Source: Chara braunii
Taxonomy: Eukaryota > Streptophyta > Charophyceae > Charales > Characeae
Reading direction: 5' to 3'
Length of the DNA: 64,000 bases
Assembly (NCBI GenBank): GCA_003427395.1
Contig: BFEA01000101.1
Span: 1,729,180 to 1,793,179, forward strand
The notes beneath the pieces were generated by a model. It saw only the letters and a list, made by a program, of their open reading frames with translations. It made no database searches and was not told the origin of the DNA. Shown here in pieces: positions 43,460 through 55,085 of this stretch. Each line of letters starts with the position of its first letter. Within the stretch, counting starts at the first letter, position 1. The position numbers and the translations under genes were made by a program.

Positions 43460-46375
43460 TCCCTTCGTTGACGAATTGGTGGTGATTGATATTACTCTCA
43501 TTCCTATAATAAAATCTTCACCGAGATAATAATTGGGTTTCATCGAAGATTACAATTAGGTTTTCGCCGAAAATTGCGGTTAAGTTCTGTTGGAGCTCGC
43601 GATTAGGATTCGTCGAAGATTTCAGTTAGGGTTTCGCCGAAGATTACAGTTTGTTGCCGCCAAACATTGAAGCAACGAGTCGTTGAAAATTATTGCAGTT
43701 TGGGTTCGCTGAACATCGCCGAAATTAATTGTCAAGACACTAAGGTTTAAGCTAAAGACTGTGAAGGCGCCGAAGTTTTGCCAGGGATTATCAACACGCT
43801 AAGATTTCGCCAAAGATTAGGAAGGCTAGTGAAGCTTCCCTAGGGTTTCGCCGAAGATTACACTTATTGTGTTTTTTTTTTTTGTAACTTTGTCGTTTTT
43901 TAAGTTCTCGTCCTTTTAACCCTCCCTAGGGTTTCGCTGAAAATTCCAGTTAGGGTTTCGTTGAAAATTACAGTTTCTAGCCGCCGAACATTGCAGTAAC
44001 GGGTCGTTGAAAATTATTGCAGTTTGGGTTCGCTGAGCATCGGCGAAATTTATTGTCAAGACACTAAGGTTTCGCTAAAGATTGTGAAGGCGTCGAAGTT
44101 TCGCCGAGGATTATCAACACACTAAAATTTCGCCAAAGATTTGGAAGACTAGTGAAGCTTCCCGAGGATTTCGCCGAAGATGACACTTGTTATGTTTTTT
44201 TTTTCGGCAACTTAGCCGTTTTTAAAGTTCTCGTCCTCTTAACCCTCCCTAGGACTTTGCCGAACATTACACTTATTTTTCTTCTTTTTTTTCCTCGGGA
44301 ACTTAGTCGCTTTTATGGGTCAACCACCCACTCAATATCCTCGGGGCTTCACCGAAGATTACGCTTTTTTTTTTTTTTTTTTTTTTCCTCGGGAACTTAG
44401 TCATTTTTGTGGGTCAACCACCCACTCAACCTCCCAGGGCTTCGCCGAAGGTTACCCTTATTTTTCTTCTTTTTTTTCTTTGGGAACTTAGTCGTTTTTT
44501 GGGGTCGACCGCCCGCTCAACCTCCCCACGGCTTCCCCGAAGATTACACTTATTTTTCTTCTTTTTTTTCCTCGGGAACTTAGTCGTTTTTGTGGATCAA
44601 CTACCTACTTAACCTCTCCAAGGCTTCGCCGAAGAGTTTGGGTTCGTTGAGCATCGCTGAAATTCATTGTCAAGACACTAAGGTTTAAGCCAAAGACTGT
44701 GAAGGCACCGAAGTTTCACCAGGGATTATCAACACGCTAAGATTTCGCCAAAGATTAGGAAGGCGAGTGAAACTTTCCTAGGGTTTCGCCGAAGATTACA
44801 CTTATTATGTTTTTTTTTTCGGTAACTTTGTCGTTTTTAAAGTTCTCATCCTTTTAACCCTCCCTAAGGCTTCGCCGAAAATTCCTGTTAGAGTTTCGCC
44901 GAAGATTACAGTTTTTTGCCGCCGAACATTGCAGTACCGGTCGTTGAAAATTATTGTTGTTTGGGTTCGCTGAGCATCGCCGAAATTCATTTTCAAGACA
45001 CTAAGGTTTCGCCAAAGACTGTGAAGGCGTCGAAGTTTCGCCGAGGATTATCAACACGCTAAGATTTGACCAAAGATTAGGAAGGCTAGTGAAGCTTTCC
45101 GAGGTTTTCGCCGAAGATTACACTTGTTGTGTTTTTTTTTTGGGGGGAACTTAGCCGTTATTAAAGTTTTCGTCCTCTTAACCCTCCCTAGGGCTTCGTC
45201 GAAGATTACACTTATTTTTCTTTTTTCTTTTCCTCGGGAACTTAGTCGTTTTTCTGGGTCAACCACCCACTCAATATCCCCAGGGCTTCGCTGAAGATTA
45301 CATTTTTTTTTTTTTTTTTTTTTTTCGAGAACTTAGTCGTTTTTGTGGGTCAACCACCCACTCAACCTCTCACGGCTTGACCGAAGATTACACTTATTTT
45401 TCTTTTTTTTTTCCTTCGGGAACTTAGTCGTTTTTGGGGCTCGACCGCCCGCTCAACCTCCCCACGGCTTCACCGAAGATTACACTTATTTTTCTTCTTT
45501 TTTTTCCTCGGAAACTTAGTCGTTTTTGTGGGTCAACTACCCCACTCAACCTTTCCAAGGCGTCGCCAAAGAGTTAGGGTTCGTTGATCATCGCCGAAAT
45601 TTCGCCAGGGATTATCAACATGCTAAGATTTCACCAAAGATTAGGAAGGCTAGTGAAGCTTTCCTAGTGTTTCGCCGGAGATTACACTTATTTTTCTTTT
45701 TTTTTTTCCTTGGGAACTTAGTCGTTTTTGTGGGTCAACCACCCACTCAACCTCCCAAGGGCTTCGCCGAATATTATACTTATTTTTCTTCTTTTTTTTC
45801 CTTGGGAACTTAGTCGTTTTTGTGGGTCAACCACCCACTCAACCTCCCCAGGGCTTCGCCAAAGAGGGCACTTATTTTTCTTCTTTTTTTTATTCGGAAA
45901 CTTAGTCATTTTAAGGGTCGACCTCCCGCTCAACCTCCCCAGCGCTTCGCCAAAGATTACACTTATTTTTCTTCATTTTCTTCTTTGGGAACTTAGCCGT
46001 TTTGAGGGGTCAACCGCCCACGCAACATCCTCAGGGCTTCGCCGAAAATTATACTTATTTTTCTTCTTTTTTTCCTTTGGGAACTTAGTCGTTTTTTTGG
46101 GTCAACCTCCCACTCAATCTCCTCACGGCTTCGCCGAAGATTATACTTACTTTTCTTCTTTTTTTTCTTTGGGAACTTGGTCGTTTTGGAGGGTCGACCG
46201 CCCACTCAACCTCCCCAGGGCTTTTCCAAAGACTACACTTATTTTTCTTCTTTTTTTTTCTTTGGGAACTTGGTCGTTTTCGGGGGTCAACCGCCCACTC
46301 AACCTCCCCAGGGTTTCGCCGAAGATTAGACTTTTTTTTTTTCTTTTTTTTCTTTAGGAACTTAGTCGTTTTGCG
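43460..46375 (+). repeat. ~92-bp satellite array with higher-order structure, forward
   Basis: Units follow GGGCTTCGCCGAAGATTACAC, then TTATTTTTCTTC, then a T-rich run, then GGGAACTTAGTCG, then a GGGTCAACCACCC-type palindrome and ACTCAACCTCC. In the cleanest part, unit starts at 46037, 46129, 46221 and 46313 give a period of 92. A second component with TTTGGGTTCGCTGAGCATCG recurs near 43690, 44007, 44635, 44948 and 45575, alternating intervals of about 315 and 628, which is a higher-order period of about 940. CTTCGCCGAAG and GGTCAACC/GGTCGACC are self-complementary cores. The Phe/Leu-rich open frames are repeat translations. Confidence 0.9.
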
Positions 46376-47264
46376 CGCCCCTGTTGTTCTAGCCTGGTGT
46401 GGTTGATCAACCAGTTGTTGGTGGGCAAACATCGGTGGGCTATTTGCCACTGCAGTGAGGAAATTTTTGCGGGTCGTAGTTTGTTTTCGCAGAACCATTT
46501 CACAGGTCTGAGTAGACCCTTGTCCACATTCAGGTGTCGATACCACCTGTCTTCCACCACCTCCCAGAGGCATTTCCCGCTCCTCAGCATCCTGTATGCT
46601 AACTTTGCCTTCAAGTTTGCTAGTTGTACGCCTTTCTGTGGTCTTCCTCTTAGTCCTCCTCTACTATTCTGGAGCCGTCTCTATTCTTCCGGGTCCACGG
46701 GCAGGTTTGTAATCAGGGTGTCGCGCCTATGTGCCTTCCATTGTGTCCCTCCCTCCAATACTCTGATCCGGTACACGTCACTTTTTTTCCTCCTCTGGAA
46801 CGGTTGTCTGCTCCCAATTAGCAGGTCCTCACTTCCTAATGCGTAGTACTCCACGAACACGTCTTCCTTTCCCACTAGGTGGATCCTACCAATCCGGCCC
46901 TTTTCGCAGTTTAGGCCCACCCAGTCTCCTTCCTCCAGTTGGGGGCCCTCCCTCAGAATTGTGTATCATGCCAGAGGTAATCTTTCTATTAGTTCTTCAA
47001 GCATTTTTTGTGTGTGGTGGTAGTATCTCAGTCATCCTCTCATTCTGTCTGCGCTCGTCCAATCTTTAGCCTCTTCATCCCACAACTCTCCTACCTGTAA
47101 CGCCCCATGCTTCACCCAACCTTTCCACGGGGGGGCCGAGATGCACCTTACTCGGCCCTGGCCGTCAGTGATCCACTTGTTTCCGAAGAGGGGTTGCCTG
47201 TACACTTCCTCCCACCTGTCGGGGGATGGTTTGGAGGGTAGGGGCAGCCTTCTCCATGCTTTTA
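46376..47264 (-). pseudogene. LINE C-terminal fragment (zf-RVT region)
   Basis: Minus-strand pieces resemble the C-terminal end of plant non-LTR retrotransposon polymerases. The upstream piece (about 47264-47030) has PLFGNKWI followed by a glycine, a WKGW and VGELWDEE-type motif, as found just after the reverse transcriptase in many LINEs. The middle piece (46920-46681) is about 80 codons. The last (46614-46376) has ISSLQWQIAHRCLPTNNWL, matching the W-x-x-x-H-x-x-L-P-T pattern of the zf-RVT domain. The pieces are separated by stops. The RT catalytic core and endonuclease are absent, and the fragment ends where the satellite begins at 46375, so it is a dead 3' fragment. Confidence 0.6.
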
Positions 47265-47589
47265 AAAAATGTTTTTTTTTTCACATCACAAAAGTCATTT
47301 AAACCACCAATACCTTTCCCGAGTGAAAAACTCACCCTCAAGCATGCTGGAACAGTGTTTCACAGGCTGGACACAACTTCTAGTTGGGGGACAACGAGGT
47401 GGGCAAAATCCTATCATCAGATCTAGAAAAAATAAAATAAAAAATTATGAAGTGTTGGAAAGACATTGGTGAGTACTAAGTAGTGTAGTGAGGCCCTTGC
47501 CAAATGCGAGGGGCGCTCAGAACTGTACAACCACTCCTATTTCTGGGGCCTCGCACCTCTACTCACTAAATATGGAATATGTGAATGAA
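47265..47589. other. Stretch without recognised gene
   Basis: Spacer between the LINE fragment and the 0.8 kb tandem repeat. AT-rich, with no protein-like frame and no match elsewhere in the window. Confidence 0.4.
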
Positions 47590-47780
47590 TCTTCCACTGA
47601 TATATGAAAAGGTACACCGTCATATTTTTTGACTGTTGTGTATACGGTAAGTGTTAGAGAAACTTTGTGGCGCGAACCCCCCCCCCCCCCCCCACCTGTT
47701 TCAACTTATTATTATTTTTAAATGAGTTGAGAACGTAGGATAAGGTGAAGAGTGTTGGGGGGGTTAGTCAGTGGAAAAAA

Positions 47781-47832
<52 letters not shown>

Positions 47833-49222
47833 CGGCGAAACCTTTGAGAGGGTAGTTAGAGGAGGACCCAAAAAACGACTAAGTACCCAAGGTCCAAAGG
47901 AAAGTGGAATAAGTGTATTCTTTGTCGAAGCCTTCTCGAAGGAAGCGTGATCTCTTTCTCTCTTTTTTTTCTCTTTTTTTTTTTGTTATTTTTCTCTTTA
48001 TGTATATATCTATCTGGCTATCGACCTATTGTCTTACCATTCTGGTCATTCACACCCAACTGAGGTGGTTCATGTGGCTGCGGTCCGAGATTGATCCACA
48101 CAACCTTGGTCGGCCTGCGGCAGGAAATCGATTATCAATTAGGCCGCTCAGAAGCGTCACGTTCTGGAGTCTCACACACCTAGCTTAGAGGGAGTGCACT
48201 GTGGTTGGGGAGACTTTCGCCAGAGGCTCAAGCGTGTCACCAGCCGCTTCGTCAGACATGAACCAATGAGTTAGTGTAAATTTCACGTTTGAGAATTGTG
48301 TTTCTCTATCTCTCTACATGTCTCTCTTTATCTCTTCATATATACAGATAGAACATTTCGGCGAAGCCCTGAGGAGGGTGAGTAGGTGGTTGACCCACAA
48401 AAAACGGCGAAGTTATTAAAGAAGAATCTTCCACTGACATATGGAATGATACACCATCATATTTTTTGTGTGCCGTGCCTGCGGTAAGTGTTAGAGAAAC
48501 TTTGTAGCGCGAACCAACCCCCACCCTCACCTGTTTCAATTTATTATTATTTTTGAATGAGTTAAGAACGTACAATAAGGTGAGGAGTGTCGGGGGGGGT
48601 TTGTCAGTAGAACACCCTAAAAACAGATTAAGTAAAAAAAAAAAAAAAAAAAAAGACAAAAGAGTATTTTCTGCGATGAAGCCTTTGAGAGGGTTAGTTA
48701 GAGGAGGACCCAAAAAAGGACTAAGTACCCAAAAGACCAAATGAAAGTGAAATTAGTGTATTCTTCGGCGAAGCCTTGTGGAGGGAAGCATGATTTTTTT
48801 TTATTTTTTTTTCGCTCTTTCTCTTTATATATTTATCTATCTGTCTATCGACATATTGTCTTAGCATTCTGGTCAATAACTCCCAAATAAAGTGGTTCAT
48901 GTGGCTACGGCCCGATACTGATCCACACAGCCTAGGTCGGACTGCGGCAGGAGATCGATCAGCAGTTGCCGTTAAGAAGCGTCACGTTCTGGAGCCCCAT
49001 ACACATAGCTTAGAGGGCGTGCACTGTGGCTGGGGAGACTATCGCCAGAGGCCCAAGCGTGCCGTCTGCCGCCTCGTCATACATGAACCAATGAGTTAGT
49101 GTATATTTCGCGTTTGAGAATTATGTTTCTCTTTCTCTCTACCTTTCTCTCTCTATCTCTTCATATATGACTATGGAACATTTCAGCGAAGCCCTGAGGA
49201 GGGTGAGTAGGAGTCCCAAAGA
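47590..49222. repeat. ~0.8 kb tandem repeat, two units plus a start
   Basis: GAATCTTCCACTGA starts units at 47590 and 48424, and a third partial unit at 49223. Each unit has GCGGTAAGTGTTAGAGAAACTT-type sequence, a C-rich or A-rich run (C at 47680-47693, A at 47783-47829 and about 48633-48654), short reverse-orientation satellite pieces, a CT/T-rich part, and a block with GTGGTTCATGTGGCT…CGTCACGTTCTGGAG. The units differ by many substitutions. No gene is seen. Confidence 0.8.
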
Positions 49223-49254
49223 AGAATCTTCCACAGACATATGGAAAGATACAC

Positions 49255-51300
49255 CATCATATTTTTATGTAGGGAGGTTGAGTGAGCGGTTGACCCCGCA
49301 AAACGACTAAGTTCGCAAAGAAAAAAAAGAAGAAAAATAAGTGTAATCTTCGGCGAAGCCATGAGAGGGTTAAGTGGATGAGGACCCTAAGAACCACTAA
49401 ATTTCCAAAAAAAAAAAAAGAAGAAAAATAAGTGTAATCTTCGACGAAGCCCTGGGGACGTTGAGCGGGCGGTCGACCCCCAAAACGACCGAGTTCCCAA
49501 AGAAAAAAAAGAAGAAAAATAAGGGTAATCTTCGGCAAAGCCCTGGCAGGGTTTAGCGGGCGGTGCACCCCCAAAAACGACTAAGAAGAAGAAAAATAAG
49601 TGTGATCTTCGGCGAAGCCCCGGGGAGGTGGAGCGGGAGGTCGACCCCAAAAAACGACCAAGTTCCCAAAGAAAAAAAAGAAGAAAAAAAAGTGTAATCT
49701 TCGGCGAAGCCCTAGGAAGGGTAAGTGGTCGAAAACCCTAAGAAACACTAAGTTCCCAAAGAAAAAAAAAGGAAGAAAAATAAGTGTACTCTTCGGCGAA
49801 GCCCTGAGGAGGTTGAACGGGCGGTCGACCCAAAAAAAGGACTACGTTCCCAAAGAAAAAAAAGAAGAAAAATAAATGTAATCTTCGCGGAAGCCCTGGG
49901 AAGATTAAGTGGTCGAAGACCCTAAAAAACAATAAGTTCCCAAAAAAAAAAAAAAAAAAAAAAAAGCGTAATCTTCGGCGAAGCCCTCGGGAGGTTGAGC
50001 TGGCGGTGGACCACCCAAAACGACTAAGTTCTCAAAGAAAAAAAAGAAGAAAAATAAATGTAATCTTCGGCGAAGTCCTTGGAGGGTTAAGTGGATGAGG
50101 ACCCTAAAAACCACTAAGTTTCCAAAGAAAAAAAAGAAGAAAAATAAGTGTAATCTTCGGTGAAGCACTGGGGAGGTTAAGCGGGCGGTTGACCCCCAAA
50201 AACGACTAAGTTCCCAAACAAAAAAAAAAAGAAAAGTAAGTGTAATCTTCGGCGAAGCCCTTGGGAGGTTAAGCGGGTGGTGGACCCCTCAAAAAGACTA
50301 AGTTCCCAAAGAAAAAAAAGAAGAAAAATAAGTGTAATCTTCTGCGAAACCCTGGGAGGGTTAAGTGGACGAGGACCCTAAAAACCACTAAGTTTTCAAA
50401 AGGAAAAAAAGAAGAAAAATAAGTGCAATCTTCGGCGAAGCCCTGGGGAGGTTGAGCGGGCGGTCGACACCCAAAACGACTGAGTTCCCAAAGAAAAAAA
50501 AGAAGAAAAATAAGTGTAATCTTCAGCGAAGCCCTTGGGAGGTTTAGCGGGCGATGGACCCCCAAAAACGACTAAGATCCCAAAGAAAANAAAAAAAAAA
50601 AAAAAAAAAAAAGTGTGATCTTCGGCGAAGCCCGGAGGAGGTGGAGAGGGTGGTCGACCCCCAAAAACGACTGAGTTCCCAAAGAAAAAAAAGAAGAAAA
50701 ATAAGTGTAATCTTCGGCGAAGCCCTAGGAAGGGTAAGTGGCCGAAAATCCTAAAACCCACTAAGTTCCCAAAGAAAAAAAAAGAAGACAAATAAGAGTA
50801 ATCTTCGACGAAGCCCTGGGGAGGTTGAGCGGGAGATTGACCCCCCAAAATGACTAAGTTCCCAAGGAAAAAAAAAAAAGAAAAGAAAATGTAATCTTCG
50901 GCGAAGCCCTGAGAGGGTTAAGTGAACAAGGAACCTGAAAACCACTAAGTTCCCAAATAAAAAAAAGAAGAAAAATAAATGTAATCTTCGGCGAAGCCCT
51001 GGAGAGGTTGAGCGGGCGGTTGACCCCCCAAAACGACCAAGTTCCCAAAGAAAAAAAAGAAGAAAAGTAAGTGTAATCTTCGGCGAAGCCCTCGGAGGGT
51101 GAAGTGGACGAGGACCTTAAAAACCACTAAGTTTCCAAAGAAAAAAAAAAAAAATAATAAGTGTAGTCTTTGGCGAAGCCCTGGGGAGGGTTGAGCGGGC
51201 GGTCGACCCCCAAAAACGACTAAGTTCCCAAAGAAAAAAAAGAAGAAAAATAAGTATAATCTTCGACGAATCCCTGGGGAGGTTGAGCGGGTGGTCGACC
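49255..51300 (-). repeat. ~92-bp satellite array, reverse orientation
   Basis: The same satellite as at 43460-46375, now as its reverse complement (GTGTAATCTTCGGCGAAGCCC … GACCCCCAAAAACGACTAAGTTCCC, then A-rich GAAGAAAAATAAG). About 22 units are present with a period close to 90. Two alternating unit types occur, GCGGTCGACCCCCAAAA and GTGGACGAGGACCCTAAAAACC. One N is at 50590. The array ends sharply near 51300. Confidence 0.92.
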
Positions 51301-51984
51301 CCTGAACTCTCCACAGCTCCCCCAGCGGCAAACCGCCGAGATCACCGCAATCCAGACACTTCACCGGACCATTCAATCGGTAGGAACGACGAAGGTGTCT
51401 ACAAAGGGCAAGGATGTCACCAGCGTGAGCTAAAGACTCGCGCTTACTCGACATTCCTCATTCAAGACCGATAATGACAACAATCCACCCTGTCGCAATG
51501 AGCCCCCTTCTCGTCTCCCTCTTCTTCTTCTTCTTTTTCTTCTCTCCTTCTTCTCTCCCCTTCTTCTCCTTCGTCCTCCTCCTTGCGCTTCTTCTCCTCC
51601 CTCTGCACTTCCTCTTCTCCCGCTCACTGCCACCTCGCTACTTTGATCACGCCATCTCTCCGCTTCTCCCCGTGCGCCATCTCCGCCTTATGTTTGCCCG
51701 CACCCTTCTTTCTCAACCCCGTCGCTTGTTCGTTCCCGTGCGTTCTCCACCTCCACTCACTATCATCACTCCTTCCGTGTGGTCACTTTCTTCCTTGCTG
51801 CAGTCTCTTTCTCCCTCCCCGGGGCTTAGATAAAGTCGCTATAATCATGGTAATAATAATAACAATAATACTAGTAATAACAATAATAATTATTAATGTA
51901 ATAATAATAATATCGTGATAATGAAGGCATACAGGCTATCTTTTCAGCCCGATACAGTCAGCCGGGAGGAGTGCATTGCGTTCA
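51301..51984. other. Pyrimidine-rich stretch without recognised gene
   Basis: 51480-51830 is CT-rich (TTCTTCTTC and CTCCTC runs), giving long but meaningless frames. An AAT/ATA-rich patch occurs at 51850-51920. The left end of repeat T copy 2 is taken at about 51985, the point where similarity to copy 1 begins. Confidence 0.5.
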
Positions 51985-52027
51985 AGCAGATTGCCTGACT
52001 GCTGCGATCGAGACTAGCGGTGAACAG

Positions 52028-52037
52028 GTAAGTGCCT

Positions 52038-52119
<82 letters not shown>

Positions 52120-52120
52120 G
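52028..52120 (+). other. Intron-like unit made of a CT microsatellite (T copy 2)
   Basis: GAACAG|GTAAGTGCCTTTCAC, a pure CT run, then CTCTCGTAG|TCCGCAG. It has the same borders as in copy 1 with a longer CT tract (93 bases between the borders). Microsatellite length differs while the splice-like ends are kept. The adaptor begins 16 bases later, so the distal flank is unreliable. Confidence 0.35.
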
Positions 52121-52135
52121 TCCGCAGATACTGAG

Positions 52136-52173
52136 CTGTCTCTTATACACATCTAGATGTGTATAAGAGACAG
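52136..52173. other. Nextera mate-pair junction adaptor (artefact)
   Basis: CTGTCTCTTATACACATCT is followed immediately by its reverse complement, AGATGTGTATAAGAGACAG. These are two Tn5 mosaic ends joined as in the Nextera mate-pair circularisation junction. It is synthetic sequence left in the assembly. The 34 bases after it (52175-52208) are identical to 39906-39939, so the read continued into DNA from elsewhere before the N run. Confidence 0.98.
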
Positions 52174-52208
52174 AGTCTGTGTTCCCCGGTTTGTCTGACT
52201 CGGACAGT

Positions 52209-52574
52209 NNNNNNNNNNNNNNNNNNNNNNNNNNNNNNNNNNNNNNNNNNNNNNNNNNNNNNNNNNNNNNNNNNNNNNNNNNNNNNNNNNNNNNNNNNNN
52301 NNNNNNNNNNNNNNNNNNNNNNNNNNNNNNNNNNNNNNNNNNNNNNNNNNNNNNNNNNNNNNNNNNNNNNNNNNNNNNNNNNNNNNNNNNNNNNNNNNNN
52401 NNNNNNNNNNNNNNNNNNNNNNNNNNNNNNNNNNNNNNNNNNNNNNNNNNNNNNNNNNNNNNNNNNNNNNNNNNNNNNNNNNNNNNNNNNNNNNNNNNNN
52501 NNNNNNNNNNNNNNNNNNNNNNNNNNNNNNNNNNNNNNNNNNNNNNNNNNNNNNNNNNNNNNNNNNNNNNNNNN
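52209..52574. other. Assembly gap (366 N)
   Basis: A run of N between the displaced fragment and a TCTA microsatellite (52575-52605). Frames spanning it are artefacts. Confidence 1.
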
Positions 52575-52866
52575 TCTATCTATCTATCTATCTATCTATC
52601 TATTTATCTCTGTCTCTCTCTCTCTCCTTGGTCGAATCATGTACGTCTCACACACACACATCCCATCGATAGGACGAGCAAAGACGAAATGAATCTTCCG
52701 CCGAAACGGGGAAATATACACTGCCACTTTTTGATTGGCTCGTTCCATCGATCCAAGTAGCGCGCGGCGAGCCGCGGGCTTGAGACTTGGTTGTTGGCCA
52801 AGGTTGGAGACTTATCGTCTCTTCCTCTGAGACTTATCGTCTCTTTCTCTCTCTCTCTCTCTCTTT

Positions 52867-52930
<64 letters not shown>

Positions 52931-53001
52931 GCACACACACACATACGTGCGCAGTTCTGAACACTTCGACATTGTAGTGGTAGATTCGTTCGATCTGATT
53001 T

Positions 53002-53045
<44 letters not shown>

Positions 53046-53894
53046 TTTTCTATTGATGGAAGTGTCACGAGGTAAGTTGCGTGATTGGAACTTACCTGTT
53101 CTCTCTCTCTCGATCCGTCGCCGCCGTCATGGTAATCGTCGTCGTCAACTTCTCTATCGTTGTCGTGCTCATCGTCTGACCGCACGGTCAGATAAGTGCG
53201 TTCTTCTTCTTCACCCCTCTTCTCATCCCTTCTATTTCTCGTCCTTTCATCATCTTTTTCTTCTTTTTCTTCTTCCTCCTCCTACTTTCTCACTTTCTTT
53301 ATCGCGCGCCTCCTTCTTCCTCTTTTTTCCCTCCTGCACACTTTTTTCTACCGCGAGGCCATCTTCCCTACTCCCTACTTGATTCTTCCTTCCGACCGGT
53401 CATCTTCCTCTCCCGATTTTGTGCGATACCTCCCGGACGCGCCGCTACCTCGCCGCTCCTTCTATCTCTTATTGTTCTTTGTCTACTTCGTTCTTTCTCT
53501 CGTGCACCTTCCTCTCCTCCTCAACTTTCTCTCCTCCGTCTCCGCCTACACGCAACATTACTCTGCTGCTCGCCCGGGTTCGCTGTGTCGCCCTCTCTAC
53601 CCGTGCGCTATCCTTCCCCGCCGCTAGTACGTGTTGGTTTTGTCATGCTCGAGGAGCACTCTGCCTTCGCAAACCAGAGTCGTGGCTTCACGTAGTACCA
53701 GTGGTGTTTTTCGACTTTCGATGAATTTATCGCGGATAGCTCGGCAGATTCATCAAAACCATATATCTGAAACAACCACGGGCGAAAAGGAAAAGAAGAT
53801 AATAATAATAAAATAATATAAGGGGAAATCTAAAAGATAATTAAAAGAAACAAAGGAAAAAGAAAATATGAGAATCTAACTCCTAACTACCCTT

Positions 53895-53974
53895 GTCGTG
53901 CCGAGTGGTGGGTAGACCAACTAACTACAACTAATACTAACACTAAGGTCATGGGTTCGAGCCCCGGCCAACCC
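53895..53974 (+). pseudogene. tRNA-like pol III module, T copy 2, plus strand
   Basis: Counterpart of 28328-28406, with the A-box-like GTGCCGAGTGGTGGG and B box within CATGGGTTCGAGCCCCGG. The T arm is weakened by one change compared with copy 1. Confidence 0.5.
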
Positions 53975-54018
53975 AAGCCGAGTGAAAACAATAAAGTTCC
54001 TCGTAAAAAGGAGCTAGC

Positions 54019-54092
54019 TCTGGGGTTGGGCGGATTCGATCCCCGAGTCTGTCGCATGATAGCCTGCACCCGAAGCTACTAAGCTAACTCCC
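54019..54092 (-). pseudogene. tRNA-like pol III module, T copy 2, minus strand
   Basis: Counterpart of 28452-28524. The A box reads TAGCTTAGTAGC here, so it has decayed, while the B box CGGGGATCGAATCCG is unchanged. Confidence 0.5.
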
Positions 54093-55059
54093 ACTTCGGG
54101 TAGAAGGGGAGCAACTCTACTATGTATATAGCAGCGGGGCTCAGTCGAACCAGCGGCCTGAGCCCGTTCTAGCCTGTCCGTGTGTGCACGCTTGCTGGTC
54201 TGCGTGTCTGCCCGTGTGCTCGCCGGCTTGAGTGTGCGCTCAACCCACAAGGGCACTTGATTGATCCGAAGGCGCTAAGGCCGCTACTTGCCAATTGTCG
54301 TGACATTGAGGGTCGTGGCGGGGAAAGTACTCAAGTGTCAGGTCTGCCGGTATCGCCCAAATAGTGGTAGATGCGTGGGGAACCGGCCTCAGAGCAGAAG
54401 AAGACAAAAGTTAGCACTTTTAGAGGTTTGGTAGCGGTAGATAGGTAGGTACCGGTCCAAGTAGTCTGACACTAATGCCTGTACGAACGATATCAGGGTC
54501 CGTAATTATGTTTCCCTCCTAAAGGGATGAAACACCGGTTGCTCGCGTGGTCGAGCGACTAGAAAGTTTCTGGCCAAGAGGGATGTGACCCACTTCCCAT
54601 GGGAGGTTGAGCGAGGGTCTCACCCTCACTTGCGGTATACGAGTAAGGATGGAAGGTACCCCTTCGAGCAAGCGCTAACAATCTGGATGCTACGACAAGC
54701 CCGATGATCACACAGTCTTAATTGCTTCGGCCGTACGGTCGAGGCGTTATTAATTTATCTTGACTAGCGTATTGATGATTCAGTCTCAGTGCGTGTCGTA
54801 GATCTACCTAACACAATACTAACCCGATCAACCCCTCGGCCTCTTCTATCGACGGGGCATTACTACCAATTGTAACCATCGCACCGCGAGTCATAACAAC
54901 GCGCGCACTATTTTCAAAATTTTATCACCAATTCGCCCTGGCCTTAAGGACCTAGGAAATCGTTTCAAGTGCCACGCCAAAGCGGGCACACCCTTTTTAT
55001 CCCAGACTAGTTCCGTCATGGTAGCCAACGTCGTCACTGTGTCGAATGCAAAAGCATGG

Positions 55060-55085
55060 CCAAATACTCTTGTAAGGGTATTTGG
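55060..55085. repeat. Short palindrome shared with 13813-13837
   Basis: CCAAATACTC-TTGTAAGGGTATTTGG: arms CCAAATAC and GTATTTGG pair perfectly. See the other copy. Confidence 0.5.

Larger units (their letters stand above)
51985..54900 (+). repeat. Repeat T, copy 2 (contains gap and adaptor)
   Basis: Direct copy of 26469-29331, with the same order of parts and the same GTCATAACA end. The microsatellite part is disrupted by an adaptor, a displaced fragment and 366 N (52136-52574). From 52620 it aligns continuously again. The hairpin-rich tail (about 54480-54900) is well conserved between copies. Confidence 0.8.

Noticed and set aside
45526-46573. Phe/Leu- and Lys-rich frames of up to 209 codons in the satellites
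   Set aside because: They follow the 92-bp satellite period and resemble membrane proteins only because of T-rich runs.
52159-52760. Two overlapping frames beginning at the adaptor or in its flank
   Set aside because: They start in synthetic adaptor (MYKRQ) or displaced sequence and run through N.
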